DNA of 7,803 bases, taken from positions 1 through 7,803 of the forward strand of contig QNAJ01000057.1 in the NCBI GenBank assembly GCA_003641465.1. The letters run 5' to 3'. Origin of the DNA: Verrucomicrobiota bacterium (GTDB taxonomy: Bacteria; Verrucomicrobiota; Kiritimatiellia; B70-G9). The notes beneath the pieces were generated by a model that saw nothing but the letters and a program-made list of their open reading frames with translations, did not search any database and was not told the origin of the DNA. Below are positions 1 through 7,095 of this stretch, piece by piece. Positions within the stretch are counted from its first letter, which is position 1. Every line of letters starts with the position of its first letter. Both the position numbers and the translations under genes were made by a program.

Positions 1-100
1 CGCGGGCCAGCGCTCCGCGCAACGTCTGATACCGGTCCTGCAGACGCCCGATGCGGTAACGCTTGGCGATATCCTCGGCTCTGATGGCGATCTCCGCCAT
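1..100 (-). CDS. wzt: ABC transporter ATP-binding protein, Wzt type (N-terminal fragment)
   Basis: Only the first 33 codons are visible; the gene runs off the left edge of the window. The translation begins MAEIAIRAEDIAKRYRIG and continues with QDRYQTLRGALA. This matches the typical opening of polysaccharide/polyol-phosphate export ATPases (first beta strand, then the K-RY-IG and Y-TLR-A segment). The Walker A motif would lie further on and is not seen. The ATG at 100-98 has a good ribosome site, GGAG at 112-109, eight bases upstream, and the permease stop is only 14 bases before the start. The partner permease directly upstream is the strongest support. In this family the ATPase energises export of lipid-linked glycan across the inner membrane. 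Whether it carries the C-terminal carbohydrate-binding domain found in some Wzt proteins cannot be seen. Confidence 0.85.
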   Translation of the reverse strand, partial: MAEIAIRAEDIAKRYRIGRLQDRYQTLRGALAR

Positions 101-114
101 GCGTCCTGCTCCGA

Positions 115-948
115 TCACACGATATCCGCCATCTGGGATTCGATCTTCCGGAAAAAGTAGACTGCAACCACAAACAGGATCAGGCCCGCCGCAAGGGAAA
201 AGAACAGTCCGGGTAAATCAAACGGGCTGCCCAGTACCGCCGAACGGTACCCGTTCACCACGCCCGTCATGGGATTCAAGCTTAACAGAAACCTCCAGCG
301 CTCCGGTATGGCGCGGGCCGAATAGATCACCGGTGTCAGATACATCCATATCTGTATCATGAAGGGAACGATATACCGGAAGTCGCGGTACGCGGCGTTC
401 ATGGCACTCAGGAGCGTCCCCACTCCCAAAGCGATGAACACGGTCAGCAGCACCAGTACCGGCACCATCATGAGGGAAATGCGCAATGGAACGTGGTAAT
501 ACACCATCAGTCCCGCCAGGATACTGAAAGAAATTCCGAAATCCACCAGACACGACCCGATCGAGGCCAACGGTATGATCAATCGCGGGAAATACACCTT
601 CCGGATCAGGTTAGCCGCTCCGACAACGCTCTGGCTGCTACGCGACAGCGATTCTGAAAAGAACTGCCACGGCAGCAGTCCGGCGTAGACAAAGATGGGA
701 TAGGGGAATCCTTCCGAGTCAAGCCGCGCCAGCTTCCCGAAGACCGCGCTGAAAACGACCAGCTTGAGGAAGGGCTGCAGAAACGCCCATCCCACACCCA
801 GCACCGTCTGCTTGTACCTCACCTTGACATCCCGCCAGGTAAGGAAATACAGCAGCTCGCGGTACCGCCAGACCTCCCGCCAGTCAATCCGGGGCCAACG
901 CCCGGGAGGCTGCACAACAACCCGGTTCTCCTGCGACGCTTTTCTCAA
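115..948 (-). CDS. wzm: ABC-2 type polysaccharide export permease (Wzm-like)
   Basis: A 277-residue integral membrane protein, the normal length for Wzm/KpsM/TagG permeases (ABC2_membrane family). A cytoplasmic amphipathic N-terminus (about 20-45, with LTWRDVKVRYKQTVLG) leads to membrane segments near 52-72, 83-98, 125-150, 160-182, 192-210 and 245-265. Family hallmarks visible are GWAFLQPF, FVYAGLLPWQFF, NLIRKVYFPR, the NAAYRDFRYIVPF stretch, and LTPVIYS followed by LNPMTGVVNGYR. It forms the channel through which undecaprenyl-linked glycan is exported, powered by the ATPase encoded just downstream. The start is TTG at 948-946, overlapping the TGA stop of the WecA-like gene (TTGA). The sequence GGAGGGAGG at 960-952 supplies a strong ribosome site, so the non-ATG start is well supported and the two genes are probably translationally coupled. 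Confidence 0.92.
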   Translation of the reverse strand: MRKASQENRVVVQPPGRWPRIDWREVWRYRELLYFLTWRDVKVRYKQTVLGVGWAFLQPFLKLVVFSAVFGKLARLDSEGFPYPIFVYAGLLPWQFFSESLSRSSQSVVGAANLIRKVYFPRLIIPLASIGSCLVDFGISFSILAGLMVYYHVPLRISLMMVPVLVLLTVFIALGVGTLLSAMNAAYRDFRYIVPFMIQIWMYLTPVIYSARAIPERWRFLLSLNPMTGVVNGYRSAVLGSPFDLPGLFFSLAAGLILFVVAVYFFRKIESQMADIV

Positions 949-2459
949 CGGCCTCCCTCCGGAGCCTTGTCTCCCGGAGCGTCTCCGGTTGCCTTCTTGC
1001 CGCGCAAGCGCACCAGGGTTTTCGCGATGAGAGTGCTCATCTGATGAAGCAAATCCAGTATTTCACCGGAGGCCCCGACTCCACCGATGCGGCGTCCCAC
1101 CACCAGCTCTCCCAGCCGCTGTCCGTCATGGCTGACAGGCAGTGTGGCCGACCAGACGGCGCCGGCTTCCATCGGGCGGCCGGCCTTTTCCCAAGTGAAA
1201 ACCTGATAATCGGCGCGCTCTTCGGCAAACAGGGTGAGCTTGGCCCATTCCATACCGAAGGTATCCAGCGTCTCCTCGCAGATCCGCCACATCTGCGGCA
1301 GGCTGTCCGCACGCGCGCACCGCTCGGTGGCCCTCTCCAGTGCCAATCGGGCCGCCATCTCCTGCTCGCGCCGCAGGCGATCCTGGTGCATTTTCTCCAG
1401 GGCATCCCGCAGCCGCACTCCGCTGAACAGGCGTACGGAAACGAATCCAACGACGAAAAATGTGCCCAACAGCAGAATCACGACCTCACTGCGTGACACC
1501 GTTATCAGGAAGGCCAGCGCCCCCAAACTCACGGTTACCAGATACAGGGTGATGACCGCGCGGCGGTGGCTGTAACCCATAGCCACCAGCAGGTGATGAA
1601 TGTGCCGCCGGTCCGGCGAAGAAATCGGTAGCCGTTTGTACCACCGGCGCACAATGGCGACGGCGGTATCCACGATGGGCAGTCCCAGTGCCACCACGGG
1701 GATGAAGAGCGCCACCGCAGTCTCTGCCTTCCGGGAAGCCCCGATGAGAGACAATGACGCGATGAGGAATCCCAGCAAAAGGCTGCCTCCATCGCCGAGG
1801 AAAATCCTCGCTGGGGGAAAATTGTACATCAGGAATCCCAGTGCAGCTCCGGTCAGTGAAGCCATGAGAAACATCGCCAGGACGTTTTCGAAGTGGAGCG
1901 CCACCACCAGCAGCGTGCCGCCTGCAAACACCGTCACGCCCGCCGCAAGGCCGTCCAGCCCATCCAGAAGATTCACTGCATTCATGCAGCCCAGGAACCA
2001 GAGCACCGTCACCGGCAGTGCCAGCGGCCCCAAATCCAATGGTGGGCCGAAGGGATTGCTCAACGAGCTGATGCGGAATCCTCCCCAGTATGCGGCTACA
2101 GCAACAACGAGCTGCCCGGCGAGTTTCCATCCCGGTTTCAGATCCAGCGCATCGTCCAGCATCCCCAGAACCAGCACACCGGCGGCGCACGTATACAGAA
2201 GCCGAAGCCGGCCGATATGTTCCCACACATCCCGGGAGATCGTGCTGACCTCCGGAAAGAGCAATAAGCCGATGGTGGGTACGGCAAAGGCTACAAAGAT
2301 CGGAATCCCTCCACCGAAGGGCACCGGTCTTCCGTGCAGCTTGCGGAAGTCATCCGGCAGGTCAACCGCTCCCAATCGCAAGGCCAGGAACATAACCACA
2401 CGTGTAAGTACCACCGAACAACCGAAGGCGGTCAAGAAAGCAACACCAATGGTGGTCAT
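945..2459 (-). CDS. wecA: WecA/MraY-family undecaprenyl-phosphate sugar-1-phosphate transferase with GAF-like C-terminal extension
   Basis: Residues 1-345 form a polytopic glycosyltransferase-4 domain. Catalytic motifs are all present: LDDALDLKP (Asp102, Asp103), NLLDGLDGL at 163-171, FLGDGGS at 220-226, and DRRHIHH at 283-289, the last being typical of WecA/TagO-type enzymes rather than MraY. The family transfers a sugar-1-phosphate, often HexNAc-1-P, from a UDP-sugar to undecaprenyl phosphate, the first step of repeat-unit assembly; the actual sugar is not readable here. The usual enzyme is about 340-370 residues. This one continues to 504 with a charged helix (about 350-380) and a region of alternating helix and strand (about 380-485). 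That region includes a LPVSHDGQRLGELVVG segment resembling the late strands of GAF domains, followed by a final helix. The start ATG has GAGGGGA at 2474-2468, eight bases upstream. It lies 33 bases after the polymerase/ligase stop and overlaps the permease start. Confidence 0.92.
   Translation of the reverse strand: MTTIGVAFLTAFGCSVVLTRVVMFLALRLGAVDLPDDFRKLHGRPVPFGGGIPIFVAFAVPTIGLLLFPEVSTISRDVWEHIGRLRLLYTCAAGVLVLGMLDDALDLKPGWKLAGQLVVAVAAYWGGFRISSLSNPFGPPLDLGPLALPVTVLWFLGCMNAVNLLDGLDGLAAGVTVFAGGTLLVVALHFENVLAMFLMASLTGAALGFLMYNFPPARIFLGDGGSLLLGFLIASLSLIGASRKAETAVALFIPVVALGLPIVDTAVAIVRRWYKRLPISSPDRRHIHHLLVAMGYSHRRAVITLYLVTVSLGALAFLITVSRSEVVILLLGTFFVVGFVSVRLFSGVRLRDALEKMHQDRLRREQEMAARLALERATERCARADSLPQMWRICEETLDTFGMEWAKLTLFAEERADYQVFTWEKAGRPMEAGAVWSATLPVSHDGQRLGELVVGRRIGGVGASGEILDLLHQMSTLIAKTLVRLRGKKATGDAPGDKAPEGGR
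1005..1412 (-). other. GAF-like C-terminal domain and linker helix of the WecA-like protein
   Basis: This is the part of the WecA-like reading frame (residues 350-485) that lies beyond the membrane enzyme. It begins with a highly charged helical linker (ALEKMHQDRLRREQEMAARL). It then shows the order expected of a small GAF-type sensor fold: a helix with PQMWRICEETLDTFGM, a strand WAKLTLFAEE, a strand YQVFTWEKAG, paired strands around SATLPVSHDGQRLGELVVG, and a closing helix LDLLHQMSTLIAKTLVRL. No ligand-binding cysteine or histidine signature is obvious. By WecA topology it should sit in the cytoplasm. The fold is inferred from the pattern of residues only; an unrelated alpha/beta domain is possible. 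Confidence 0.5.
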
Positions 2460-2492
2460 ATGCTTCTTCCCCTCATCATGGCATCTGCAAAC

Positions 2493-4511
2493 TCATTCTA
2501 TCAGTACCAGCGACTCGGGAGCCAACTCGCGCGCAATGTCAAGATACTTGCCGGCCAGGACCAGACTACCCGCAACTCGTTGGGATCGCGACAGCCAGAG
2601 CCAGCATTCGTAGTTGGCCGGCGCACGGAGAACTGCCGCCGCACCGAGTTCCCGCGCAAGCTCCCCCAGAGCTATACGCTTACGGGGTTCAATGTCCTCC
2701 TCTCCGATCCATTGGAGAGCGCACCATTCCATATCCAGCAGAAGGTCCGCCGTACCGGCGCCACCGGAACGGAGAAACCCCAGGTCTCGAATCACCGCCT
2801 CCGCCGCCCACTTTTTTTCCCACCCCGCGCGATAATCACGGCGACTCTCGGTCAGCTGCCAGACACGCGCACGGGCGCCCTCGGCCATCAGTTCCGAGAC
2901 GGCGAACCACAGGAGAACCATCAGCGCGGCGATTCCCATGCCGCGCACAACTCCTTCCAGCCGTGAGCTGACCGACACCCTCCGGGCCCTGTCTTCGACG
3001 CGTCTCATTCTGGCCCGCAGCACCAGACCGCTCAGCATTCCCAGAAGCAACGACGCCAGCAGCCAGTGAGTCATCCGGTGAAGGTTGTAGTCCACCGCAC
3101 TATGTACCGCAAGCCCGCCCAACGCCGCCGCTATTCCCGCGGCCAGCCACCTCTCGCCCTGCATCAGTGCCTTCCATCCACGAACGGCAAGAGCCAGCAG
3201 TGCGATGCCGATGCCGCCGGAAAGCGCTATCCCCGCCAGTCCTCCCTCGCACAGCCATTCCACAAAATCGTTATGGAGATGGGTCCATCTGCCGATCAGC
3301 ACAGGCGCGGAAGCAAAGCAAGGAAACGTGTGCTGAAACGCCCCCGCACCGCACCCAGTAACCGGGAAAGCAGCAAAGAGGCGCCAAGCGTCCTTGATCG
3401 CCGCCCAGCGTATCATCCCATTGATATCCGCCACCCTTTCGTGCAGCCACACAAACCTCTCCACCATCCTGCCCCCTGCGATCCACAATCCCAGCGCCAG
3501 TCCCAGTAGCAGGGCGGGACCCACCGTGCCCGCCAACCGCCACGGCCGCGCGGCGCGCGGGGCCAGGATCCAGAAGATCGCCGCGCAGGTCACCAGTCCC
3601 ATCAGTCCACCCCGTGAAAGCGAGGCCAATGTTCCAAGGATCAACACAATCACCGCAAGGAAAACCGCCGAAGGCTGCGCCAGCCGACCCGCCGCATAGG
3701 TCGCGGCCGTCTCCGCGTTCCGTCGCATCCGACTCATACCCAGCAGTCCCAGCCCTACTCCCAGGGCCATGTTGACATAGGAGGCAAAATGATTCCGATT
3801 GGTGAAAGCCCCCATCACATGTCCTCCCAACCGCGGTTCGTAAAACGAAAAAATCCGGTCACTCTCCCCCAACACCTGCACTAGCGCAACCAGCACCAGC
3901 AAAACCGATGAGAACACCACCAGCCTGAGAGTCCGGATCATGCTCACCGTGGAACGGCGCGTCTCCAGTCCCACGCTGAAGCAGATCCAGCCAGTCAGAA
4001 AGCTCACTATCACCCGCATGGTGTCGCGCGGCGCCAGCGATACCCGGGGCAGCACGACGCCGCGTCCACATACCCCCATAAGGACGTCGCGGGCAGTCAT
4101 CCGAATACGTGCAGCCTCTGGAGAAATTGCCTGCAGCATGCCGTCACTCAATGGTATTACCTGGAACACCAGGAACCCCAGCAACAGGACCGCTGCTGCA
4201 CCGGCCAGGCGCAGTTCAATCGGCAGAGGTTTGGTGCGTCGAAGAGCTACCAGACACCATATTCCTCCTCCGGCGAGCACCGGTACAGCAATCAGAAGCG
4301 CGGCCCAGTCTTCCACTGCAGCCAGAAGCCACGGGGCCGCGATCACTGCTCCGATCGTTACGTACGCGGGTAGGCGTGCCGGTGCCGTCAACGGCTCATA
4401 ATTCCCGTGCCGGCCTCGATTGCGGGCCGACACCGCCAGCGCACCTGGATTCCAAGCCGGCAAGAAAATCACCCTGTCAGTGCTCCGCCCTGGACGCCAG
4501 GAGATTACCAC
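2493..4511 (-). CDS. O-antigen polymerase/ligase family protein (Wzy/WaaL-like) with TPR-like C-terminus
   Basis: A 672-residue protein with about a dozen hydrophobic segments between 50 and 540. The O-antigen ligase (Wzy_C) family is shown by GAFTNRNHFASYVNMALG at 234-251, LASLSRGG at 295-302, HLHNDFVEWLCEGGLAG at 411-427 with its acidic and histidine residues, and HSAVDYNLH at 470-478. These enzymes act on the periplasmic face, either joining lipid-linked repeat units into a chain (Wzy) or transferring glycan to an acceptor (WaaL). Sequence alone does not decide which, so no symbol is given. After the last membrane segment (about 522-540) comes a soluble tail ending in a TPR-like pair of helices (about 622-664). 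The start is GTG at 4511-4509, with AGGAG at 4520-4516 only four bases away. An in-frame TGA at 4538-4536 excludes longer versions apart from a CTG. A shorter start before the first membrane helix near residue 50 is possible. Confidence 0.88.
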   Translation of the reverse strand: MVISWRPGRSTDRVIFLPAWNPGALAVSARNRGRHGNYEPLTAPARLPAYVTIGAVIAAPWLLAAVEDWAALLIAVPVLAGGGIWCLVALRRTKPLPIELRLAGAAAVLLLGFLVFQVIPLSDGMLQAISPEAARIRMTARDVLMGVCGRGVVLPRVSLAPRDTMRVIVSFLTGWICFSVGLETRRSTVSMIRTLRLVVFSSVLLVLVALVQVLGESDRIFSFYEPRLGGHVMGAFTNRNHFASYVNMALGVGLGLLGMSRMRRNAETAATYAAGRLAQPSAVFLAVIVLILGTLASLSRGGLMGLVTCAAIFWILAPRAARPWRLAGTVGPALLLGLALGLWIAGGRMVERFVWLHERVADINGMIRWAAIKDAWRLFAAFPVTGCGAGAFQHTFPCFASAPVLIGRWTHLHNDFVEWLCEGGLAGIALSGGIGIALLALAVRGWKALMQGERWLAAGIAAALGGLAVHSAVDYNLHRMTHWLLASLLLGMLSGLVLRARMRRVEDRARRVSVSSRLEGVVRGMGIAALMVLLWFAVSELMAEGARARVWQLTESRRDYRAGWEKKWAAEAVIRDLGFLRSGGAGTADLLLDMEWCALQWIGEEDIEPRKRIALGELARELGAAAVLRAPANYECWLWLSRSQRVAGSLVLAGKYLDIARELAPESLVLIE

Positions 4512-4681
4512 AGCACTCCTGCGAAAGAAAAGCAGTCAACCGCTCTGCAATCCAGACCGCCGGCATTCACGGTGATGATGAATTGAACCGTACCGGGAGT
4601 TCCCCCTGCGTCCCGGTGCCTCAACACGGTAGTGCATATGCCCACGCGGAAGAACGTGTACTCCGGCTTGCCGGAACTACT
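4512..4681 (-). other. 170-base gap between wzc and the polymerase/ligase gene, with inverted repeats
   Basis: I find no convincing gene here. Three small inverted repeats are visible: ATTCA/TGAAT (4565-4569 with 4579-4583), ACCGGGA/TCCCGGT (4592-4598 with 4611-4617, loop 12 bases) and TCCGG/CCGGA (4662-4666 with 4671-4675, loop 4). On the transcribed (minus) strand none is followed by a run of T, so none is a classical intrinsic terminator. The gap is the longest in the cluster. It could be an untranslated leader that tunes expression of the polymerase/ligase, or plain spacer. A ribosome site (AGGAG) sits at its downstream end. Confidence 0.35.
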
Positions 4682-7006
4682 TCAGGACTCAGACGCCGAA
4701 AGGGGGGAGCGCGGCTTAGCCGCCTCGCCGGGCTGGGAACGACGGGCATACTGTCCGTAATAGTTATCCCAGTACCGGGTGTGCCCGTGATAATAGTAAT
4801 CCGAATAATACGGACTGAAACGACTCACCCGTACCCCGTTCAGCACCGCCCCCGCAATTTCCCCGCGCAGTTCAAGGAGTTGATCACGCGCGCGGCGCAC
4901 CCGCGAGACGCTTCCTCCAAACGCCTTCACAACCATGATGATGGCGTCACACTGGTGGCAAAGTACGAGCGCATCGGATATCAAAAGCACCGGCGGAGTA
5001 TCAATGATCACACGATCATACTCCTTCTTCATCCGTTCCAGCAGCTTTTCCATAGTCCTGGATTCCAGCAGCTCCGTGGTATGCACCGGCGGTGGGCCCG
5101 CAGGCAGGATATCCAATTGTCCCAGAAGGTCCAACTCCAGTGCACTCGGTTGTACCGCCTGCTCCCAGACCGAATCGCCTGTAAGCAGCGTGCTCAGCCC
5201 ATGCTCCGCATCCAACCCGTAGACCCGATGCAGAAGAGGTCTATGGAAGTCGCCATCTACCAGCAACACACGCTTGCCGCTCCGGGCAATGGAAAGCGCG
5301 AGGTTGCTCGCGATGGTGGACTTGCCTTCTCCGGAAGCCGCCGAAGTTACCATGATCACCTTGTACTGCTCCGCCGGCAGTCGGAAGAATACCGCCGTGC
5401 GTAAGGCGCGGAAGGCCTCCACCACGGAAGACTTTCCCTCCAGACTCGTTATCCGCGCGCAGATTACCGCTCTTTCCTCTTCTCCCTTGGGCGCAACGGA
5501 TATGTATGGAATGATACCCAGCACCTTCATCCCCACCCGATCCCTCAAATCTTCCGGCACCTTCACCCGGTCATCCAATCGCTCCACCCCGAAGGCCGCC
5601 ATGAGTCCCAGAAAGAGTCCAGCCAGGATATAGAAACGTAAACCGCGTATCTTGTCGGCCCCCGAGGCGATACGGGCCACCGAAGCCTTCTCCAGAACGG
5701 TAACCGCGGTCCCCTTGAACTCGGACGAGATCTTCACTTCGCTGAGCCGTTGCACCAGCACCTCAAAGAGACGGCGCTGGCGTTCCACCTCCGAGCGGAG
5801 AAACTGCAGTTCCTGCTCCTCGCGTCCCAGGGCTACCGCTTCCGCCTTTGCCTCGTCGAACATTTTCCTCAGCCGGGCTTCCTGAGTGCGAAGATTTTCA
5901 ACCCGCTTTTCCAGTGAACCGACAATCTCCTGCAAGACGGCCCGCAAACGTTCCGCCACCGCCCTTTTCTGATTCAGGACTGCCTGCATACGCGGATGGC
6001 GCGGGCCATACACGTCCCGCAAAGATGCGATCTGCGCTTCCACCTCCCGCAACTCGCGTCTGATCTCCGCCACCGCGGGGTCATCCCGCAGCCCCTTCAA
6101 GGCGAAGAGCGCTTCGTCCTCCGGGTCAATCCCTTCGGCGCCCGACTCCAGAATCTGCTGCACCAGCCGGAATGCCGTTTCGGCTTCCACGCGCTCCAGT
6201 TCCACTTGGGTAAGCCTTTCGTTGAGAGCAGCGACGCGGGCCGCGAGGGGATTGTGTTCTCCTTCGCCCGCAATGGCAGCCAGTTGCACCCGCTCCCGGA
6301 ACTCCTGCAGCTCCCGTTCCGCCCGGTGCAGTGCCTCTTCAACCTTTTCCTTTTCCCGCAATAAGAAAAGGTAGGCTTCGTTATACTGCTCCATGCGCTT
6401 CTGCATGTTGAACTCCACAAAAGCTTGCGCCACCGCATTCGCCAGTCGCGGCGCCAGATGCGGATCAGTGCTGCGCGCGGTCACTCTGATCATCTGCGTC
6501 TTCGGAAGGTATCGGGCGTCAATGGCGCTGCGCAGCCTTTCCCACGGTTCCGGAGGATGGGGCGGCGGCATGCGCAGCAGGGCCCGCAGAGTGCGGCTCC
6601 AGAATTTTCCGCGCGGTTCTTGCCGGGGCGGGCTGGCAAAGCACCGGGCAATCTCCGGATCCTCCAGCACCTTTTCCAGCACCACCCGGCTTTCGATCAG
6701 CTTCGCTTGAGTGATATAGTAGTCGTCGGCCCACCAGGGTAGTGACGGCTGAGACACATCCCTGAACTCGGCCAGCGGACGGGCTACCGGCTCTACCAGC
6801 AGTTTCACACTGGCCTCGTAAATGGTAGGAGCGCGTTGCAGCCTGACAAAACCGAAAAAAGATATCGCTCCCAGGACCAAAAGGATAATGGGATACCGGT
6901 GCCGTATTACCGCAATCGCCCTTCTCAACATCACTGCTGGTTCCGAGGTGACCGCCCACGGGGGAACTACGGGCCCGGACTCAGCGTTTTGACCTTCCGC
7001 CGTCAT
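4682..7006 (-). CDS. wzc: Polysaccharide co-polymerase / BY-type tyrosine autokinase (Wzc-like)
   Basis: 774 residues; Wzc proteins are usually near 720-750. Order: a proline-rich cytoplasmic start (1-35), membrane helix 1 (about 38-56), and a Wzz-type periplasmic domain with long charged coiled-coil stretches (about 203-245, 255-285, 310-425). Membrane helix 2 follows (about 457-473), then a BY-kinase domain with Walker A SAASGEGKST (555-564), Walker A' LLVDGDFHRP (581-590) and Walker B VIIDTPP (666-672). The tail at 733-753 holds nine tyrosines, the expected autophosphorylation cluster. The family sets chain length and, through cycles of phosphorylation, oligomer assembly with Wza. The upstream neighbour is indeed a Wza-like protein. 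The ATG start has GAGGTG at 7021-7016, nine bases upstream. The stretch just before helix 2 (434-456) lacks the proline-rich motif usual in this family. No phosphatase (Wzb-like) gene is seen in the window. Confidence 0.95.
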   Translation of the reverse strand: MTAEGQNAESGPVVPPWAVTSEPAVMLRRAIAVIRHRYPIILLVLGAISFFGFVRLQRAPTIYEASVKLLVEPVARPLAEFRDVSQPSLPWWADDYYITQAKLIESRVVLEKVLEDPEIARCFASPPRQEPRGKFWSRTLRALLRMPPPHPPEPWERLRSAIDARYLPKTQMIRVTARSTDPHLAPRLANAVAQAFVEFNMQKRMEQYNEAYLFLLREKEKVEEALHRAERELQEFRERVQLAAIAGEGEHNPLAARVAALNERLTQVELERVEAETAFRLVQQILESGAEGIDPEDEALFALKGLRDDPAVAEIRRELREVEAQIASLRDVYGPRHPRMQAVLNQKRAVAERLRAVLQEIVGSLEKRVENLRTQEARLRKMFDEAKAEAVALGREEQELQFLRSEVERQRRLFEVLVQRLSEVKISSEFKGTAVTVLEKASVARIASGADKIRGLRFYILAGLFLGLMAAFGVERLDDRVKVPEDLRDRVGMKVLGIIPYISVAPKGEEERAVICARITSLEGKSSVVEAFRALRTAVFFRLPAEQYKVIMVTSAASGEGKSTIASNLALSIARSGKRVLLVDGDFHRPLLHRVYGLDAEHGLSTLLTGDSVWEQAVQPSALELDLLGQLDILPAGPPPVHTTELLESRTMEKLLERMKKEYDRVIIDTPPVLLISDALVLCHQCDAIIMVVKAFGGSVSRVRRARDQLLELRGEIAGAVLNGVRVSRFSPYYSDYYYHGHTRYWDNYYGQYARRSQPGEAAKPRSPLSASES
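4748..4810 (-). other. C-terminal tyrosine cluster of the Wzc-like kinase
   Basis: Residues 733-753 of the Wzc-like protein carry nine tyrosines in 21 residues, in the pattern YY-YYY-Y-YY-Y, with a few histidines, glycines and aspartates between. In BY-kinases such tails are the sites of trans-autophosphorylation, so this supports the frame and an intact C-terminus. Nineteen further residues (APRS/PLSASES type, non-aromatic) follow the last tyrosine region before the stop. Confidence 0.85.
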
Positions 7007-7040
7007 TCACTTGCCCACCTCGCGCCCCTGCTTAGGCCTC

Positions 7041-7070
7041 ATTATTACATTTATTACACGGCTCGTTCAA
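7041..7070 (-). promoter_or_regulatory. Possible sigma-70-like promoter upstream of wzc
   Basis: On the minus strand TTGAAC (7070-7065, four of six matches to the -35 consensus) is followed after 18 bases by AATAAT (7046-7041, five of six matches to the -10). It lies in a conspicuously AT-rich island in otherwise GC-rich DNA, about 35 bases before the wzc start codon. It may give wzc and downstream genes their own transcription start. The AT-rich setting makes chance matches likely, and the host's promoter rules are unknown. Confidence 0.35.
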
Positions 7071-7090
7071 AGTAAAGCGTTTTATTTACA
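7042..7090 (-). repeat. TGTAATAA direct repeats in the wza-wzc gap
   Basis: On the minus strand TGTAATAA occurs twice with a nine-base period (7058-7051 and 7049-7042). A related copy, TGTAAATAA, lies at 7090-7082, and both outer copies are preceded by CG (CGTGTAATAA and CGTGTAAATAA). They sit between the wza stop and the wzc start and overlap the possible promoter. They could be a regulator-binding site; simple AT-richness is the alternative. Confidence 0.4.
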
Positions 7091-7095
7091 CGCAC

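Noticed and set aside
1486..2226. 246-codon minus-strand frame inside the WecA-like gene
   Set aside because: It is a shifted frame of the same gene with Gly/Arg/Cys-rich translation and no family resemblance. The true frame carries the conserved motifs without interruption.
1600..2613. 337-codon open frame on the plus strand opposite the WecA-like gene
   Set aside because: It is a mirror of a gene with all catalytic motifs intact. Its product is rich in Ser, Arg, Pro and Thr without domains, and no ribosome site or neighbouring gene supports it.
4548..4561. GGCGGT followed by CTGG on the minus strand, resembling the ops/JUMPstart element of polysaccharide operons
   Set aside because: Only the first six bases match, the rest diverges, and it lies mid-cluster rather than in the leader of the first gene. 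A chance match is likely in GC-rich DNA.
4539..4640. Small minus-strand frame (about 33 codons, starting MHYRVEAPGRRGN) in the wzc-polymerase gap
   Set aside because: It has no convincing ribosome site, a basic composition like random GC-rich translation and no recognisable feature; it is too short to support.
4109..5404. 431-codon open frame on the plus strand across the end of wzc, the gap and the start of the polymerase/ligase gene
   Set aside because: It is antisense to two well-supported genes, has a low-complexity Arg/Pro/His/Ser-rich composition and no recognisable motif. Long antisense frames are expected in GC-rich coding DNA.
7072..7089. GTAAA/TTTAC inverted repeat just after the wza stop as a terminator
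   Set aside because: The stem is five mostly A-T pairs with no GC core and no following T-run, so it would not work as an intrinsic terminator.
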